From Strigamia acuminata (lineage: Eukaryota > Arthropoda > Chilopoda > Geophilomorpha > Linotaeniidae), in NCBI GenBank assembly GCA_949358305.1, contig OX442323.1, positions 2,356,001 through 2,420,000 of the forward strand: 64,000 nucleotides of DNA. The letters run 5' to 3'. Shown in pieces: positions 1 through 12,048 of this stretch. Positions within the stretch are counted from its first letter, which is position 1. Each line of letters opens with the position of its first letter. Below the pieces are notes generated by a model. That model was given only the letters and a program-made list of their open reading frames with translations, had not been told where the DNA came from and did no database searches. The position numbers were made by a program, and so were the translations under genes.

Positions 1-807
1 ATCGCTCTTCACTAGGGAAAATGTCGTCATATGCTAGGCGTACTTACGAAGAGTATGTTTCTTCTCCTGGACACGCGCAAACGTTGGGTGAACGCGCAAA
101 CAGGTACCAAACCGCAGACAACGTCGTCGAACCGTTGATAATGAAATGAATACGCAATTGAGACGAGTATGAGTTCAAAATGTCTAGGCTGAGGAGGAAG
201 TCACAGTCGTGGCATAAAATGTATTGACGAATTGAGACCGTCGAATACGCCGTTTTTCCAGTAATTTGTACGCAAATAATGGGCAAATAATAAATGTTGT
301 GGTTAGTTAGACTAACATGAGAATTCGGGCTGCAATGTGACCGTATGCGTTGAGACGCAACATAATCGCACTTGGAAATCTCCTAGTTGAGACAGGAGCT
401 GTTGTCTAGTCGAAGGCGAAAATTATTCTCTCTGTCAAAAATGTCTTGACAGAACAAGTCACCTCTGATCACATGTCAAAGGCCAAGTCAATTCCTAATG
501 GGGACTGGGCAGAAAACAGGCGATCAGGGGTGAAATATGTAAATTTAGAGCGCGATTATATCAACTTATTGCAGAATTCTCATGAATTGTCTGGATGGGG
601 TGATTAAAACCAGGCCAAATTAAAGATAAATATCAAAAATAAGGAAAATAACATAAAATAAAATAATAAATTTAGATTTGGGAAAAATAAAATGATTTAG
701 GGAAACTAGAACAATTTCTCAATATGATTGGGGAAAATTTAAAGGAAAGGCGCAAAATGCGCTTAAAATTTTGAAAATTATTACTGTCTAAAGTCAGGAC
801 CGTGACA
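1..807. other. Single-copy-looking sequence, no firm gene
   Basis: No repeat partner elsewhere in the window and no recognisable protein family. The only coding-like part is an open frame at 410-607, listed separately. The stretch 608-807 is AT-rich with several AATAAA-like strings. Confidence 0.4.
410..607 (+). other. Possible 3'-terminal exon (weak)
   Basis: An open frame of about 65 codons follows a splice-acceptor-like TTGTCTAG (ending at 409) and closes with TAA at 605-607. The second half has balanced, coding-like composition (IPNGDWAENRRSGVKYVN around 491-544). AT-rich DNA with AATAAA at 665-670 follows, as expected of a 3' UTR. I do not recognise the family, the first half is less convincing, and another frame is also open for part of it. 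It may be chance. Confidence 0.18.
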
Positions 808-1313
808 GGTATTTTAATATTTTGGTATGGTATTTTGGTATGACATTTTGGTATGGTATTTTGGTATTTTGATATGGTATTTTGATATTTTAGTATGGTA
901 TTTTAATATTTTGGTATGGTATTTTGTATTTTGGTATGGTATTTTGGTATGGTATTTTGGTACGGTATTTTGGTATTTTAGCATGGTATATTGGTATCAT
1001 TGGTACTAAATATTTTTTGATACGGTATTTTGGTACTGTATTTTGGTACCAATGGTACCAAAACATATTGGTACCAAAACATATTTGGTACCAAAACATA
1101 TTTGGTACCAAAACATATTTAGTACCAAAATACCATACCAAAATACCATACCAAAACAAAATACCGTACCAAAATACTGTACCAAAATACTGTATCAAAA
1201 TACTAAACCAAAATACAAAATACCATACCAAAATACTGTATCAAAATACCAAACCAAAATACAAAATACCATACCAAAATACAAAAATAACATACCAAAA
1301 TACTAAAAATACC
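808..1313. repeat. Inverted GGTATTTT / AAAATACC satellite (large imperfect palindrome)
   Basis: The left arm (808 to about 1047) is a degenerate array of GGTATTTTGGTATGG-type units. At about 1046-1060 the sense flips through GGTACCAATGGTACC, and the right arm (to 1313) is made of the complementary CCATACCAAAATA units. A short internal array of ACCAAAACATATTTGGT sits just right of the centre. Because the two arms complement each other over roughly 240 bp, the DNA could extrude a cruciform and a transcript would fold into a long hairpin. All ORFs across it are artefacts of the repeat. Confidence 0.9.
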
Positions 1314-1391
1314 ATTGTTTATTTACTTTATTTTAGGATTACCAGGCTTAATAAAACCTGATGTTTTATTAAAACGTGGTGTATTGCTCTA

Positions 1392-1467
1392 CTTTTCGGT
1401 ATCACTACACCAGTGAAAAGGCCTCAACCAATGGGATTTTTCTTTATTCTTAGGGTCAGACAGAGTA
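1392..1467 (-). mobile_element. Fragment of TATACTCTG-family MITE (left end only, inverted)
   Basis: Read on the minus strand this gives the left end of the family represented at 33561, 45230, 47220 and 54093: TACTCTG, then a CCATTGGTTGAG-like block, then TTTTCACTGGTGTAGTGATA. It is flanked by TA at 1468-1469. The rest of the element is missing. Confidence 0.65.
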
Positions 1468-2954
1468 TAGTTGATTGTTTTGACCCTATTTCCGTGTTTG
1501 GTGAGGGTCAATCCCCTTCAATGTTAATCCTTTAATTGAGGGTTTTTCCTTAGTTTGAGAACTACAGTTTTCTTAGAATTCAAAGTGAGTCATCTATTCA
1601 TGACCCCTTTTCTTTGCTTTAAGAATAAAAGAATGGGTGCATTCAATCTCAAAATGTAAAAAACCGATTCTAAAAACTTGATTATAAAATCGGTTTTTAA
1701 TTTTGAAAGAGTTAAATTTAACTCATTCAAAGTAAATCTTGCGCATGAGCAGTTCTGACTTCAGTGTTCTGTAATCAAGTTCTCTTGATCCCAGAACTAA
1801 GTTAGTTCTGAACAGAAAATGGCATCCAGGAAAGAGATTGTGGATTTTTTAAGCACTGGTAATCGCACAAACGCGGCCGGTGTTCAGCCGATTACCTGAG
1901 CTTGGTTTCCAGATGGGAACCAACAGCAGAAAAAGTCAAGTGGGAACTTAGCACGATAAGAAATTATTTATTTAACTTACATCTTTGCAACGTGCTTCAA
2001 CCGCCGATCTATTAAATTTCAAAATGGCCGCCAGAAAAACAAGTTGAAATGTTATTGCTGAGTTTGAATCTGATGTAGTTTTAAGGATTGGAGAAGATAG
2101 ATGAGAGGAGACACAAATAACTCAACCATACCGTATAAAGGTTAATACGGAAATCCCGTTACAATTTTATTTCAACGTTAAACTCACTGAGCACCAGGTG
2201 GCGCTCTTACAAAACTATCATCACAGAATCTCATTTTACAATAGAATCAACTTATTTTATTCAAATTTAACAATGTTCAAGAGTGCTGTATCCCCAGGAT
2301 AGATACAAGCAACAATCACTTTCAACTAGGGTTTCGTCTTTGTAACTCTGTCATTTTGTATTACCGGTAATCATAAAATCAATAATTTTTGATGCTATCA
2401 AATTCAATCGCACAATTTTGTATTATGTGATACCAAGATTCTGGACTGTATGTTTTTTTTACATGATGAGTTTTGAGTCCAGACTGTTGCTGTTGTTGCT
2501 TTATATTATAATTGTAGGCCTATAGATTGTTAGTATTATTGTACACATTCAAAACTATTCAATTTCGTACATAGATGGCAAACACATCGAGGAGATAGTC
2601 ACATGACTCAACCATCGTAAAATGATGGTTGAACAGAACAATCTGTTTGCAATTCAATTCACACGTGAATTGTAAAATGTAAAAATCAGGTACAAACAAA
2701 AAAATTTTGACACAAAAGCTTCACTGAGTGGGCTCTCTAGGTGTTTATATATTCACAAATGCTTCGGGATATTGTGAATAATCTGAGATGGCCACTTAGG
2801 TAATGCATAATCACCTCCAATTTGTTTTGACGGGCAAGTCTCAAAATCACAAATACCACCTTCGGCTATTTTGTGATTTTAAAATTTTCTTCTTTTGTCA
2901 CTTTGCAATTATCGCCGCACAAAATTGTTAAAATTGCAAAACTACAAAATGGCC
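1468..2954. other. Mostly unique AT-rich sequence with small repeat pieces
   Basis: Contains a GGTGCATTCAAT motif at 1636 shared with the ends of MITEs at 21576 and 43825, a hairpin with 11-bp arms (AAAAACCGATT / AATCGGTTTTT) at 1659-1698, and at about 1880-1925 a block around TGTTCAGCCGATTACC and CCAGATGGGAACCA that recurs at 60380-60530. No gene recognised. Confidence 0.45.
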
Positions 2955-3190
2955 TCTATCTATATGATGGTTCAAATATTAAAACGCATTTTGTAATACA
3001 TTTTTGCAAATGATAATACATTTTGTAAAATGTATTCAGAAATGCGTTCCCAATATTGTTATTTATCAAATATGAATGCATTTTCACTATGCATTGTTTC
3101 AATTGTATTATAAAGTGCATTAAATGAAAAGTAATATATTGTAAAATATATTTTTTGAACCATATGGGTATTAATTGACAATACCCTTCA
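2955..3190. repeat. TA-rich dispersed repeat, copy 1
   Basis: Rich in TGCATT, ATATATT and ATTTTGTAAAATG strings. The right side matches copies at 37985, 48260 and 53604 through AGTAATATATTGTAAAATATA followed by TTTTTGAACCATATGGG. Internal short palindromes are frequent. No coding capacity. Confidence 0.6.
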
Positions 3191-5767
3191 CTGGACACTC
3201 AATATGCAAATATCAGAAGACATCTATTGCTGTATGGAGATTTTTAGTATTGTGCATAATAAACCCGTCCACTCTATTCGCATCAAAATAGAATTGTCTC
3301 TTTGACAGAACTTGCCCTACAAGCTCATCTGGCATTCTTTTGGAACTGTAAAACAATTTTAGAAACTACAATCCAACAATATAATAAAAAAATAACAAAC
3401 AAAAGTTTACAAGCCTAGCAACTACAATACAAATATATTGCAGTTTCTTATATTTATGGTAGTTATTGGTTGTAGACCAGCATTTTCTGCTTCCTTCAAT
3501 TATAAATAATGTAAGCTCCCTCTCGCTTCGAGTTTTGGAATAAGCAGGCATCTGATAAAGAGTACTTTCCACTCTCTGCTATTCTGATGGTATCTCATTT
3601 AGTGAGTCAGGAAAATGCAAGTGAAATGTCATTCTAATCTGTGCACACAGTTCTAGAAATCTCTCCTTATGTGTGCAAATGAATAATTAAAAAAAGAAAA
3701 CTGTATGCAATCTTTCCTTCTAATTCCTTTGAGACATTAAAAAAAAAATTTTAAATAGAAAAATTAAAATCCTTGCATTTAATAGTTTCATTTTTTCTCC
3801 CTCTTTGTACTTAAAGACACATGAGATTTATCATATTTTTAAAACAAAAAAAAATTATGTAAATAAAATAAAACATATCACACAAGACATTACTGAATTT
3901 TTAAAGCAAAGCAATGTTTTTCTTTTGATTTTAAAGACCTTTACAATTCACTTTGCCCTGTTTCAACCCCTGTTTACTGTGTCATCAATCAAACCAAATG
4001 CTCCAGCATCAACATCCATTTCATTTTCTTCTTCTTTTTCTGTCTTAACACTAAAAGGTTATTTCAGTAGCACTCAATTTCGATTCATTTTTCGACAAAA
4101 TTCAGAATTAGACAATACAGGTATCCCTCAAATTAAAGACAATACTGTTAGCCGAGCTAACTTGCGCAGTGGAAATAAAAGAGTACTAACTCTCTGAGTA
4201 TAACCGAAGACGAAGTAAACTAATCACAATGTCATGTGACTGATATAATATACAAAGAACAAATCATACGCTATAATAATAATTATTCACAGGACATTAC
4301 TGATAGAGCAAATCCTTTATCAGGAAAACATAAGACAGGGAAAATGGCACTATTTTAGTGTTTATTCCTAACAATTACCCTGGTCAATGTGAACCTTTTC
4401 CATTTCACTCGTGTTTTAGTACTCGATGAGAACGCCCAATTTTTACAGAAATTGTTTTCTGGAATGCCTTTAACAATAAAAGTTCAGGTTTCCTGAACTT
4501 TGAGTTCCACTAATACGACATCTGCTTTTACAATTCGAGTCTTATGTCAACTTTTTATCACTATCTATACATGCTAGCCCATTTCCTTAACTATTTTGCT
4601 CGTTAAAGCAGTTTGAGTGTAGTAAAATTATGCTTTTGTCGCACTCCATTTTTTATGTGTCTGTGAAAACTATGAAAGAAACTTTCAAATTTGGGGAATA
4701 ATGATCTTATATTGTATATAAGAAAACATTGTTGATTGTTTCTTTTTGTTGTGATCGAATTTCATCAAAAATAGATCGATTAATTCTTTCTGCAACCCTG
4801 TTCATCCCTAAACTATAGACATTCTATCATTGAAATCTTTTAACTACTAAATTAAAGATTTACTATTGTTGTTCGCAATGTTAACGGAAGATGGCTATAC
4901 AATATAATACATAACAAGCCTCCTAGAAGCACGAGGCTTAGGCAAGAGCCTAGTTCACCTACCCCTAAAACCACTGCTGTGACCAAAACTGTTTGAAGCT
5001 GATAGAAATAGTTATTTGGGGTTTCCCCTTACCAAGGCCGACAATTGGAAATGAAGTGTCGAACCAGGGCAAAGTTGGATGTCATGAAAAGAAGTGACTT
5101 GGAATAGTAGAGTCAAAGAGAGCTGTCTAGATCTTAAAGAAAAATAACACAAAATGAAGCATTGATGTCTATAGTCTATATGTCCAAGCCATCCGCAAAA
5201 TCTAGGTTGAAGTTTGTGAGAACCGAGTTGATTGAAGATTGAGCAACTACTGAGTTTTATTCTGGTGAATAATATTAGGGAAGGGTTGGTCAAAGTACAA
5301 GTACAAAGTACAGAGTTTGTTATTCGATATTAAAACAATGAGGCGATATTATTCGATATAGCTGGCAATATTATTCGATAATGCATTTAAACTAAACAAG
5401 CGATATAAAACGTATGTAGGGAATATTATTATTTAATTTCCACAAAGTTAAAGGTCTAAAACTGATTTTTCAATGGCATATTAAGATTATTTAGTCTTTA
5501 AGACTTTAAAATAATTACTTAAGGTCATACTGACTGATCAAGAGCAAAAGTAAACAAAAAAATATTTATTTTTGATTGATTATATTTTTAGATAAATATA
5601 TTTACAAGAATAAAAAAAAACAATGACTATTTTCAAACTAAAAAGTCATGCAGTTTTAATGCATCATGCATTGTGGAACAATAAATAAAAAAAATCAAAT
5701 TACAGAAAGAGTTGTATCTATAAACTAGATTTTCTATCCAAGAAAAAAAAATATATAAAAAAATACA
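3191..5767. other. Unique AT-rich sequence
   Basis: No recognisable gene. The open frame at 3805-4197 has low-complexity Ser/Phe-rich composition and no family resemblance, so I leave it uncalled. A block at 4251-4372 recurs at 10822-10942. GATATTATTCGATA-type strings repeat loosely around 5320-5400. Confidence 0.4.
4251..4372 (+). repeat. Dispersed repeat pair, copy 1
   Basis: Shares AAAGAACAAATCATAC, then TAATTATTCAC, AAATCCTT and GCACTATTTTAGTG in the same order and spacing with 10822-10942. The copies differ at many positions, so the family is old. No terminal inverted repeats were found. Confidence 0.6.
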
Positions 5768-5843
5768 AAATAAATAAATAAATAAATAAAAAAGAAGAAG
5801 AAGAAGAAGAAGAAGAAGAAGAAGAAGAAAAAGAAGAAGAAAG
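5768..5843 (+). repeat. (AAAT)n then (GAA)n microsatellite
   Basis: About five AAAT units run into a (GAA)n tract of about 16 units with one interruption. The polyleucine frame on the opposite strand is an artefact. Confidence 0.93.
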
Positions 5844-7446
5844 AGATAGGAGAGAAAAGCTAGTACAAAGTCAGATAGCTTTGCAGGAGAAAACCCCTCT
5901 ATAGAAGTGAAACCAATTTTGTGCTTAAATTGATCCCTGTAAAGGGGCTTAAAGAAGAGACAAAAGACATGAAAAGAATATCTTGTTTCCTCCATATCTA
6001 CTTAAAACATTTGCTATTCAAAATCACCATCAGGTAATTAAATCCAAGACGTATAATAATTGTGGTTTTCGTGTTTTGAATATTCAATATCTAACTTTCA
6101 ACTTGATTATGGAAGTAATAAAGCATGCTTGATAATTAAATAGCTACCAAATATTCACAGTACCACTTTTTCCATTGTCAATCATCATGTTCCACTACAA
6201 CAGTACAATTCACTAGCTGCATTGGAAAGCATGTTTAAAATTGCAGTTAAACATGTTTTGCCATTTAAATGTTGTGCACATGTTCACTGGGACTGAAAGC
6301 AGACTAAATGATGTAAAATATTGTATACTGTCTATCCGTTTCAATGTACACAAACCATGTTTTACAGCAAGCCAATGTGACAGTACAGTTTTAAAATAAA
6401 AATCCCATAAATTGCAACCCTTTGAGTGAACTTCTCTTATGTACACTAAGAGCATTATTGTCCTTCCAACATTCAGAAATGCTTCAGCCAAGCTTAACCC
6501 TTATGTTTTTACAAATTAGAGCCATTTACTCCCATTGCATAGGAAGTTTCTATGAGGGACAAAATCCCACCTGAATGCCCAATTTTCTGATAATTAATGC
6601 ATTAGTTTAGTCTGTAAACTTGAAAAATTAGCTTTCTACTTGATTGAATACAACACAGCTGTGTTTATATTTTGCTCCAAGAACAACAATAAAATTCCCA
6701 ACTTATTGTATGAAATTTTAATGACCGGCTCACCGGTCTATACTTTTGAGTTTAGAATTATCCTAATCTGCAACAGTCCAGCTTAATTAAACAATACAGA
6801 CATATTAAAGGGTGCAAACCCAACTTAAAATATCACTGAAGCAACCAATTAAATCACATCTTCAACACATTCCATAAATCACAAACAGAATTAAGTCTTA
6901 GGACATCTAATTAAAGTGCACTAGTAATTAGACATGGACTGGACCAGTCATCTGACACTCTCCGGGACATGTTAATAAAGGAGTTGATGAAAGGTCAGCC
7001 ATGCCATCACCCAGCCCTCCATGATAATTAATCATTAAATGTCATCAATTTAACCCTTTTTATTTTCTTAGCATACAAAGTCCCATTGAACGTCAGCCTG
7101 CTTGTGTGTATAGTATACACAAGTTTCCAACATAAAGCAAGCCTAAAGTGCATCTAGATCTCAACCGGAATGACATGTGCAGCCTTACCAGTCAACTGTA
7201 CACAGATTTCTAATGAAATTCAAAGTCACTTGTTGGTAGAAGGCCTGTCAAACTTTGGTTTGCCACTAAAAAAAGAGCTTATACATAGCAATAAGAAACT
7301 ATTTCCAATGCATTTCATCCTTGAGGGCATTTTCTGCATCAGGTAGCACCACCGATCACCCAATGGATTATGGGGGAGAAAGTTGTGGTCGAAAACCCGT
7401 TCCTTTTCACTTTATTGGCTGACAATCAAAAGGGAATGGTTTAGAA
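5844..7446. other. Unique sequence; possible regulatory DNA
   Basis: No repeats or genes seen. Between about 6530 and 7330 composition is less extreme and there are many TAAT/ATTA cores (for example ATGATAATTAATCATTAAAT near 7021-7040) next to CAGCC and TGACA-type motifs. This resembles animal distal enhancers, but that is inference from motif density only. Confidence 0.3.
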
Positions 7447-7545
7447 CAGTGGGTTTCAGACTTTTTGGACTGCGGAGTTATTTACAGGCATGAAAATTGT
7501 GTGAGGAGCCCCAGCAACCCACTTAGTGCAGGTTGTTGCACTTAT
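7447..7545 (+). mobile_element. hAT-like terminal fragment
   Basis: Begins CAGTGGGTTTCAGACTTTTT, close to the common hAT end CAGTGGTTCTCAAACTTTTT, followed by a GGAGCCCC block. No matching right end or target duplication was found, so only one end is called. Confidence 0.45.
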
Positions 7546-9294
7546 CGACAATTGTTTACTTAGACTGAATGAATATTTTCATCAATGTATCTCAATGCAT
7601 CTCTCAACCAATCACAGCACATCATGAAAATAATACATTCATGTCGGACATGGACGAAGTCACTTGTTGATCATTGTTTGTTAGTAATATTGTTTAGATA
7701 TTGTATCACTAAATTGTATTGTATTTATTGTTGTCACGGGGAAATAAATACACAGAATGAATATGGCGCTTTAATGCAAACTCAAATACCTTTGAAATCT
7801 CGCAATTTAAATGAAACTATTTTTACTAAAAAACTGATGGAAATTTTAACTTAACTGGAAATTTTCTGAAGACAAAATAAAACCATGCTTTTAACATAAA
7901 GACAAGATTTATTGTAACATTATTTGGGGTTTTCATACATAAAATCAGGAATAAAGGTCAAACTTGATACAAAACCGGACTTCCGTACGCGCGTCATACA
8001 ATCTCGTACAGAAAAACACACCTGGATGATGGCTTCCCCGCACGACACCAAACACGAACGCGCGCCCCATACAACTAAAACTCGCTGGTTTTCACAATAC
8101 CACTTCGTTACCGGCTACCCACATATAACATAAAATTAAGTTATAGATAATTGTTATCACTAGTGGACAATTTCTGGTTTTTGGTCAACATTTACTTCAT
8201 TCTCACACAAAAACATGACTATTCTTTCAGATTGAAATCTACAAGTTACAGATGAGTGTACAGTACAACAAATCGAGTTTCGCAAAGTTGTTAATATAAA
8301 AATGGTTGAGGTTATGGACTTGTGGCTCATGTAATAAGAAAGATGTTTGAGCAAAGCAATATCAAGCTCGCATAATCTCTATGAACTGGCAATGCCAACT
8401 AAATGCTGTTACTAATGCTGGGTCATTTCCCCCATAAACCCCCATGTTTTAAGGGTGATTGCAACTGCCACTTATGTGTTCTCTGCTTCGTATGACTGCT
8501 TCTTCCAGCATAAAAAATAACAACGTGGCAAAAGCAAAATATAAAGCAGTAATTCTCCAGTATCATTTTTCTTTACTCTAGCAATCTAGACAAACTTCTA
8601 CTTCAAACAGTGAAGAAAAAAGTAAAAGTATTGTCAGTTTTAATTATGTTTCATAAATTTTTCATTATTGTTTTATTTCTTGCAAAACTAATCACAATTT
8701 CATTAAACAAAAATCAACTTCTCTACCTCACCGCACTTGTACTTTCCTACTCTCTTGTTATTTCTTTGCTTGGAATCAATCACATTAATAAGTAAATTGT
8801 AATCTTGATTCGAAAATTTAAGATGTACTCTTCAGCGTGTTTATCAATTTTGAATAATTCAAAGTGTAAAACATCTCTAGGCTGAACAATAATTTTTATT
8901 CCACTGAATTAAACTGTGCAGCCTATCCCGATAGAACTTCCGCTTGTGACTTTCTGACTTTGACGTCTCGCTTATTTAAGGGCGACCTCGATTTCATGTC
9001 ATCCTTAAACTCCATCTGTCGACCCAGATGCTACTGGAGACAGGCATCATAAGAGATAAAATTATATTACACTCAGGATCATGAAATCAAAATTCATTGG
9101 TTACCGGGACTCCGTTAACTAAATTAAAAAAAAACACGATACACTTTATAGTTTACAGAAAACAAAAATCCATACCTGTATAAAGAACATAAATAAAATA
9201 TTTTTATTATTTAATACACACATTATTCTTTCTTAAATGTGAATTCATTTCACTAGCCACTGCTTTCTCTGTTTCAAAACAAGTACCATTTTGA
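7546..9294. other. Unique sequence, no gene called
   Basis: A CpG-richer patch lies at 7975-8115, including GTACGCGCGTC and GAACGCGCGCCCC. A short frame through it (7924-8133) matches no family I know. A fragment reading TTAAGGGCGACCTCGA at 8977 resembles the TTAAGAGTCGCCCTCGA family. Otherwise nothing recognised. Confidence 0.35.
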
Positions 9295-9350
9295 GTGGGA
9301 TTGATGACGTTATTGGGGCAATGACGTCATCAATCCCACATTAAAATGGT
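9295..9350. repeat. Perfectly folding short hairpin
   Basis: ACCATTTTGAGTGGGATTGA followed by TGACGT is mirrored by ACGTCATCAATCCCAC and ATTAAAATGGT after a loop of about 10 nt. The stem is close to 25 bp and includes the CRE-like TGACGTCA on the right side. It may be a tiny fold-back element. Confidence 0.75.
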
Positions 9351-9529
9351 GCTATTATTCAATCACGGGTTCATGCAAACACTTTGTATATTATAAACAG
9401 CGACCGATACCAATACCAATTAATTAATTTTTGGCAAATTTTCTCGAAGAAAAATTAACTTGTCCAGCTTTTCTTCTCTCTGACGTGCTCTTAAGTATTC
9501 CGTACAAATCTACTACTTATGACTTATCA

Positions 9530-9887
9530 TATTTTACTGATTAAGAGTCGCCCTCAAATTGTAGCCATCCTCGAATAGTAGCCGCGGCTGAGACACCAAG
9601 AATACTGTTACGTGTGGCTTGGGAACACCACACATAACAATCATAATTCCAATTAGGTTAAGTTACTTGAGAAGTTTGTGTAAGAGAAGAATAAAGACAA
9701 CTGTCTTTTAAATCTAAATCAACAAATTTATTCAATTGGGATTGAATATCCGTATATATCGTTCGTGACATTCAGACTTTGTTTGTTACATTAAACACAT
9801 GTCACAAATGAAAACCCAAAGTTATAATTACTGACAAAAATGGCAGTTTTGAATAAGAGCCGCGGCTCTTAATTGAATAAAATACAA
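9530..9887. mobile_element. MITE of the ...CGATTAAGAGTCGCCC family
   Basis: The left end reads TTTTACTGATTAAGAGTCGC and includes GAATAGTAGCCGCGGCTGAGACACCAAG, also seen at 56120-56160. The right end reads GAGCCGCGGCTCTTAATTGA on the way out, giving inverted ends. The family recurs at 39943-40003, 56104 and 57510-58410. Confidence 0.55.
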
Positions 9888-11476
9888 TAGTTTTGAGAAA
9901 ACAACCGTTTTGCACTGCACACAGCTGCTTTAATAATCACTTTTCTATTCACCACATCTTTCAACTTGACAAACAGATGCATATTTTTCCTCTTGTAAAA
10001 TTCTAGCCCATCATCTTTCAGTCTGACTCAAATTGGATTTACTTAAGTACCCGAGCGAAGAAGTGTACTGCAAACACACACACCTGCCACCGTGATTGCA
10101 ACTGCCTTTTCCAACCCGCCTAAAAGCGCAATGCTATTGGCGAAGGAAAGAGGAGAAAGTGAAATCACAAAGACTATATTTTCCACTGGCCAGCGCTGTG
10201 TGCCGTGAAACAACATACGGAAAATCGAATACCTTTTCATGACCTATCTCATTCCTCAATTTCCCCTCATCCCACTATCCATTTTTCAGCCATTTCACAG
10301 GAGGTGAGATGTGCTTTAACTCATTACCCAATTTCACTATCTTCCACTCTAGAATCATAATAAATTTATCACTTTGCATTAAATGATAAAGGAAGGAGTC
10401 CGCAACACAAATTCAATCAAGTGGCAAGCAGCTAGTTGAAAAATCGATTACCTGATCATGACCATGCTTTAAAAATCATATCATTTTCACATCCGGTCTC
10501 ACTTAAAGCGGTGATATCCATCAGAGAAACCGTGCACGTTGTTCGACAACAGTGTCGAGCAAAATTGATTTTTACTCCAGTACTAACGTTTCGATTTTTA
10601 TCACCGGTATTTTCATTAATTTTTTTGTCTAACTGATAAATCTAAAAAAAAAATTATTACCGCAAAATTATAAAGTTGTCATGAACCGGCTTTATATAAA
10701 GCTGTTGAGCAGTGGAATAAACATAACTCATGTTTACTCTAGGTGCAAAAACAAAGGAGTAATTTAATAAAACAAAAAGACTTAAAAAGTTAACACATTA
10801 GGTGATGTGACCAATACAATAAATAAAGAACAAATCATACATATTATCAGGTTAATTATTCACGAGATATTATTGGTAAAATAAATCCTTAACAGAAATA
10901 TTTAACTGCAAATAGCACTATTTTAGTGCTTATTTCTAACAGTAAACGCGTTTTGAAGTCATAAGGTGCATTCAATTTCAAAAAGAAGAGTAAAATCTTT
11001 TCTATTTTTCTTTTTCCATATTTCTCGTAAGACTACCCGAAAGCGGCAGAAACAACGTAAAGGTTAAAATTGCCATAGATCAAAGCAAGAAATTAAATAG
11101 GTGTCGTCTTTGCAGATGCAAAATATTTTGTTCATTCATTTCATTCTATAATAGGATAGAAAAACTACTATTTTACATTTCCATTTCCATATAAAACTGC
11201 AAGTCTTATCGCAAGTGGGCATATGAGTCAGGTGTGGAACGTCAAGTCAATTGTATTGGTTTTGCATGAATAATAAATTGAGAGCATTTCACCTACTCAT
11301 TTTGTAGTTAGCAGTGCATGAATGATTCGTCTGTCTTACGCGCGGTGAACTTTAAACAAACACTTCCTGCTAGCCAGTGCTTGGCAATAAGAAATATGCA
11401 CTTTTACAAATCCACAAGAAGTAATTGTAGTGTGTTCATAATGTTGATATTAAATGGAGGAATAAATCATCGATTT
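9888..11476. other. Unique sequence with a repeat copy
   Basis: No gene recognised. Holds repeat copy 2 (10822-10942) and an AAGGTGCATTCAAT motif near 10965 shared with MITE ends at 21576 and 43825. Confidence 0.4.
10822..10942 (+). repeat. Dispersed repeat pair, copy 2
   Basis: Matches 4251-4372 in the same orientation through AAAGAACAAATCATAC, TTAATTATTCAC, AAATCCTTA and GCACTATTTTAGTGCTTATT. Confidence 0.6.
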
Positions 11477-11579
11477 TGTAGATTAGAGAAAGTTTATTCG
11501 CACAAGATACAGTACGACACGATCACGTTAACGCTACAAAACCGAAGTCCCGTTACTGTCAAGGGCAGCAACCGTTACA
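11477..11579 (-). mobile_element. LTR remnant related to the solo LTR at 35134
   Basis: On the minus strand it starts TGTAACGGTTGC and contains GGGACTTCGGT, TGTGCGAATAAAC and AATCTACAAA in the same order as 35134-35300. AATAAA near the 3' side is the expected poly(A) signal of a short LTR. It abuts the broken end of the Tc1-like transposase remnant at 11600. Confidence 0.5.
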
Positions 11580-11599
11580 TTGTAATTAACAATAGTAAT

Positions 11600-12048
11600 T
11601 TTTAGTGTTTGTGCACAAATTGTTGCTGGACAAATGTCCAGAGGAATGTTTTCCCATGTGACCTTGATAATGTCAAATGATTCCGACAAATTTTCAGGTT
11701 TTGCATCATTTACTGCTTTCTCAACGTCATTCCACAATGTTTCTATAGGATTTAGATCTGGCGATTGTGCAAGCCAAGTCAAAACCTAAATGTGATGGGT
11801 TTGTATCCACTGAGTAACCGACATGACTTTATGCTTAGGATCATTATCCTGCTGAAATATCCACGTCAAAGGCAGTTCATCATCTGCAAATAGAAGCATA
11901 ACAATCCTCCAATATTTTTTTATAAGTACATTGGTCCACAATACCCTTAATTTGATGAATTGGACCGGTATCCATACAGAAACCATCCCCAGGCCATTAC
12001 ACTACCAAGATGTTTTTCCTTTTTATTTTGGCCACTGTATGTTAGTGA
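11600..12048 (-). pseudogene. Tc1/mariner DD34E transposase remnant
   Basis: On the minus strand fragments of the catalytic core are recognisable in order: GSVMAWGWF (about 12005-11980), GPIHQIKGIVDQ-like text, then FQQDNDPKHK with the second catalytic Asp (about 11845), then LAQSPDLNPIETLWNDVEKAV with the catalytic Glu (about 11745). Reading requires at least two frame changes (near 11785 and 11965). The N-terminal DNA-binding part and first catalytic Asp are missing, and the C-terminus is lost at about 11600 where an LTR fragment begins. It is closer to Tc3-like elements than to the intact transposon at 51927, and cannot be functional. Confidence 0.9.

Noticed and set aside
827-1361. Several long ORFs on both strands
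   Set aside because: They are translations of the GGTATTTT/AAAATACC satellite and have repeat composition (WYFGI, QNTKYHTK).
3805-4197. 130-aa ORF
   Set aside because: Low-complexity Ser/Phe/Lys composition, no domain, no splice or promoter context.
5633-5995. Leucine-rich ORF on the minus strand
   Set aside because: The leucine run is the complement of the GAA microsatellite; no domain on either side.
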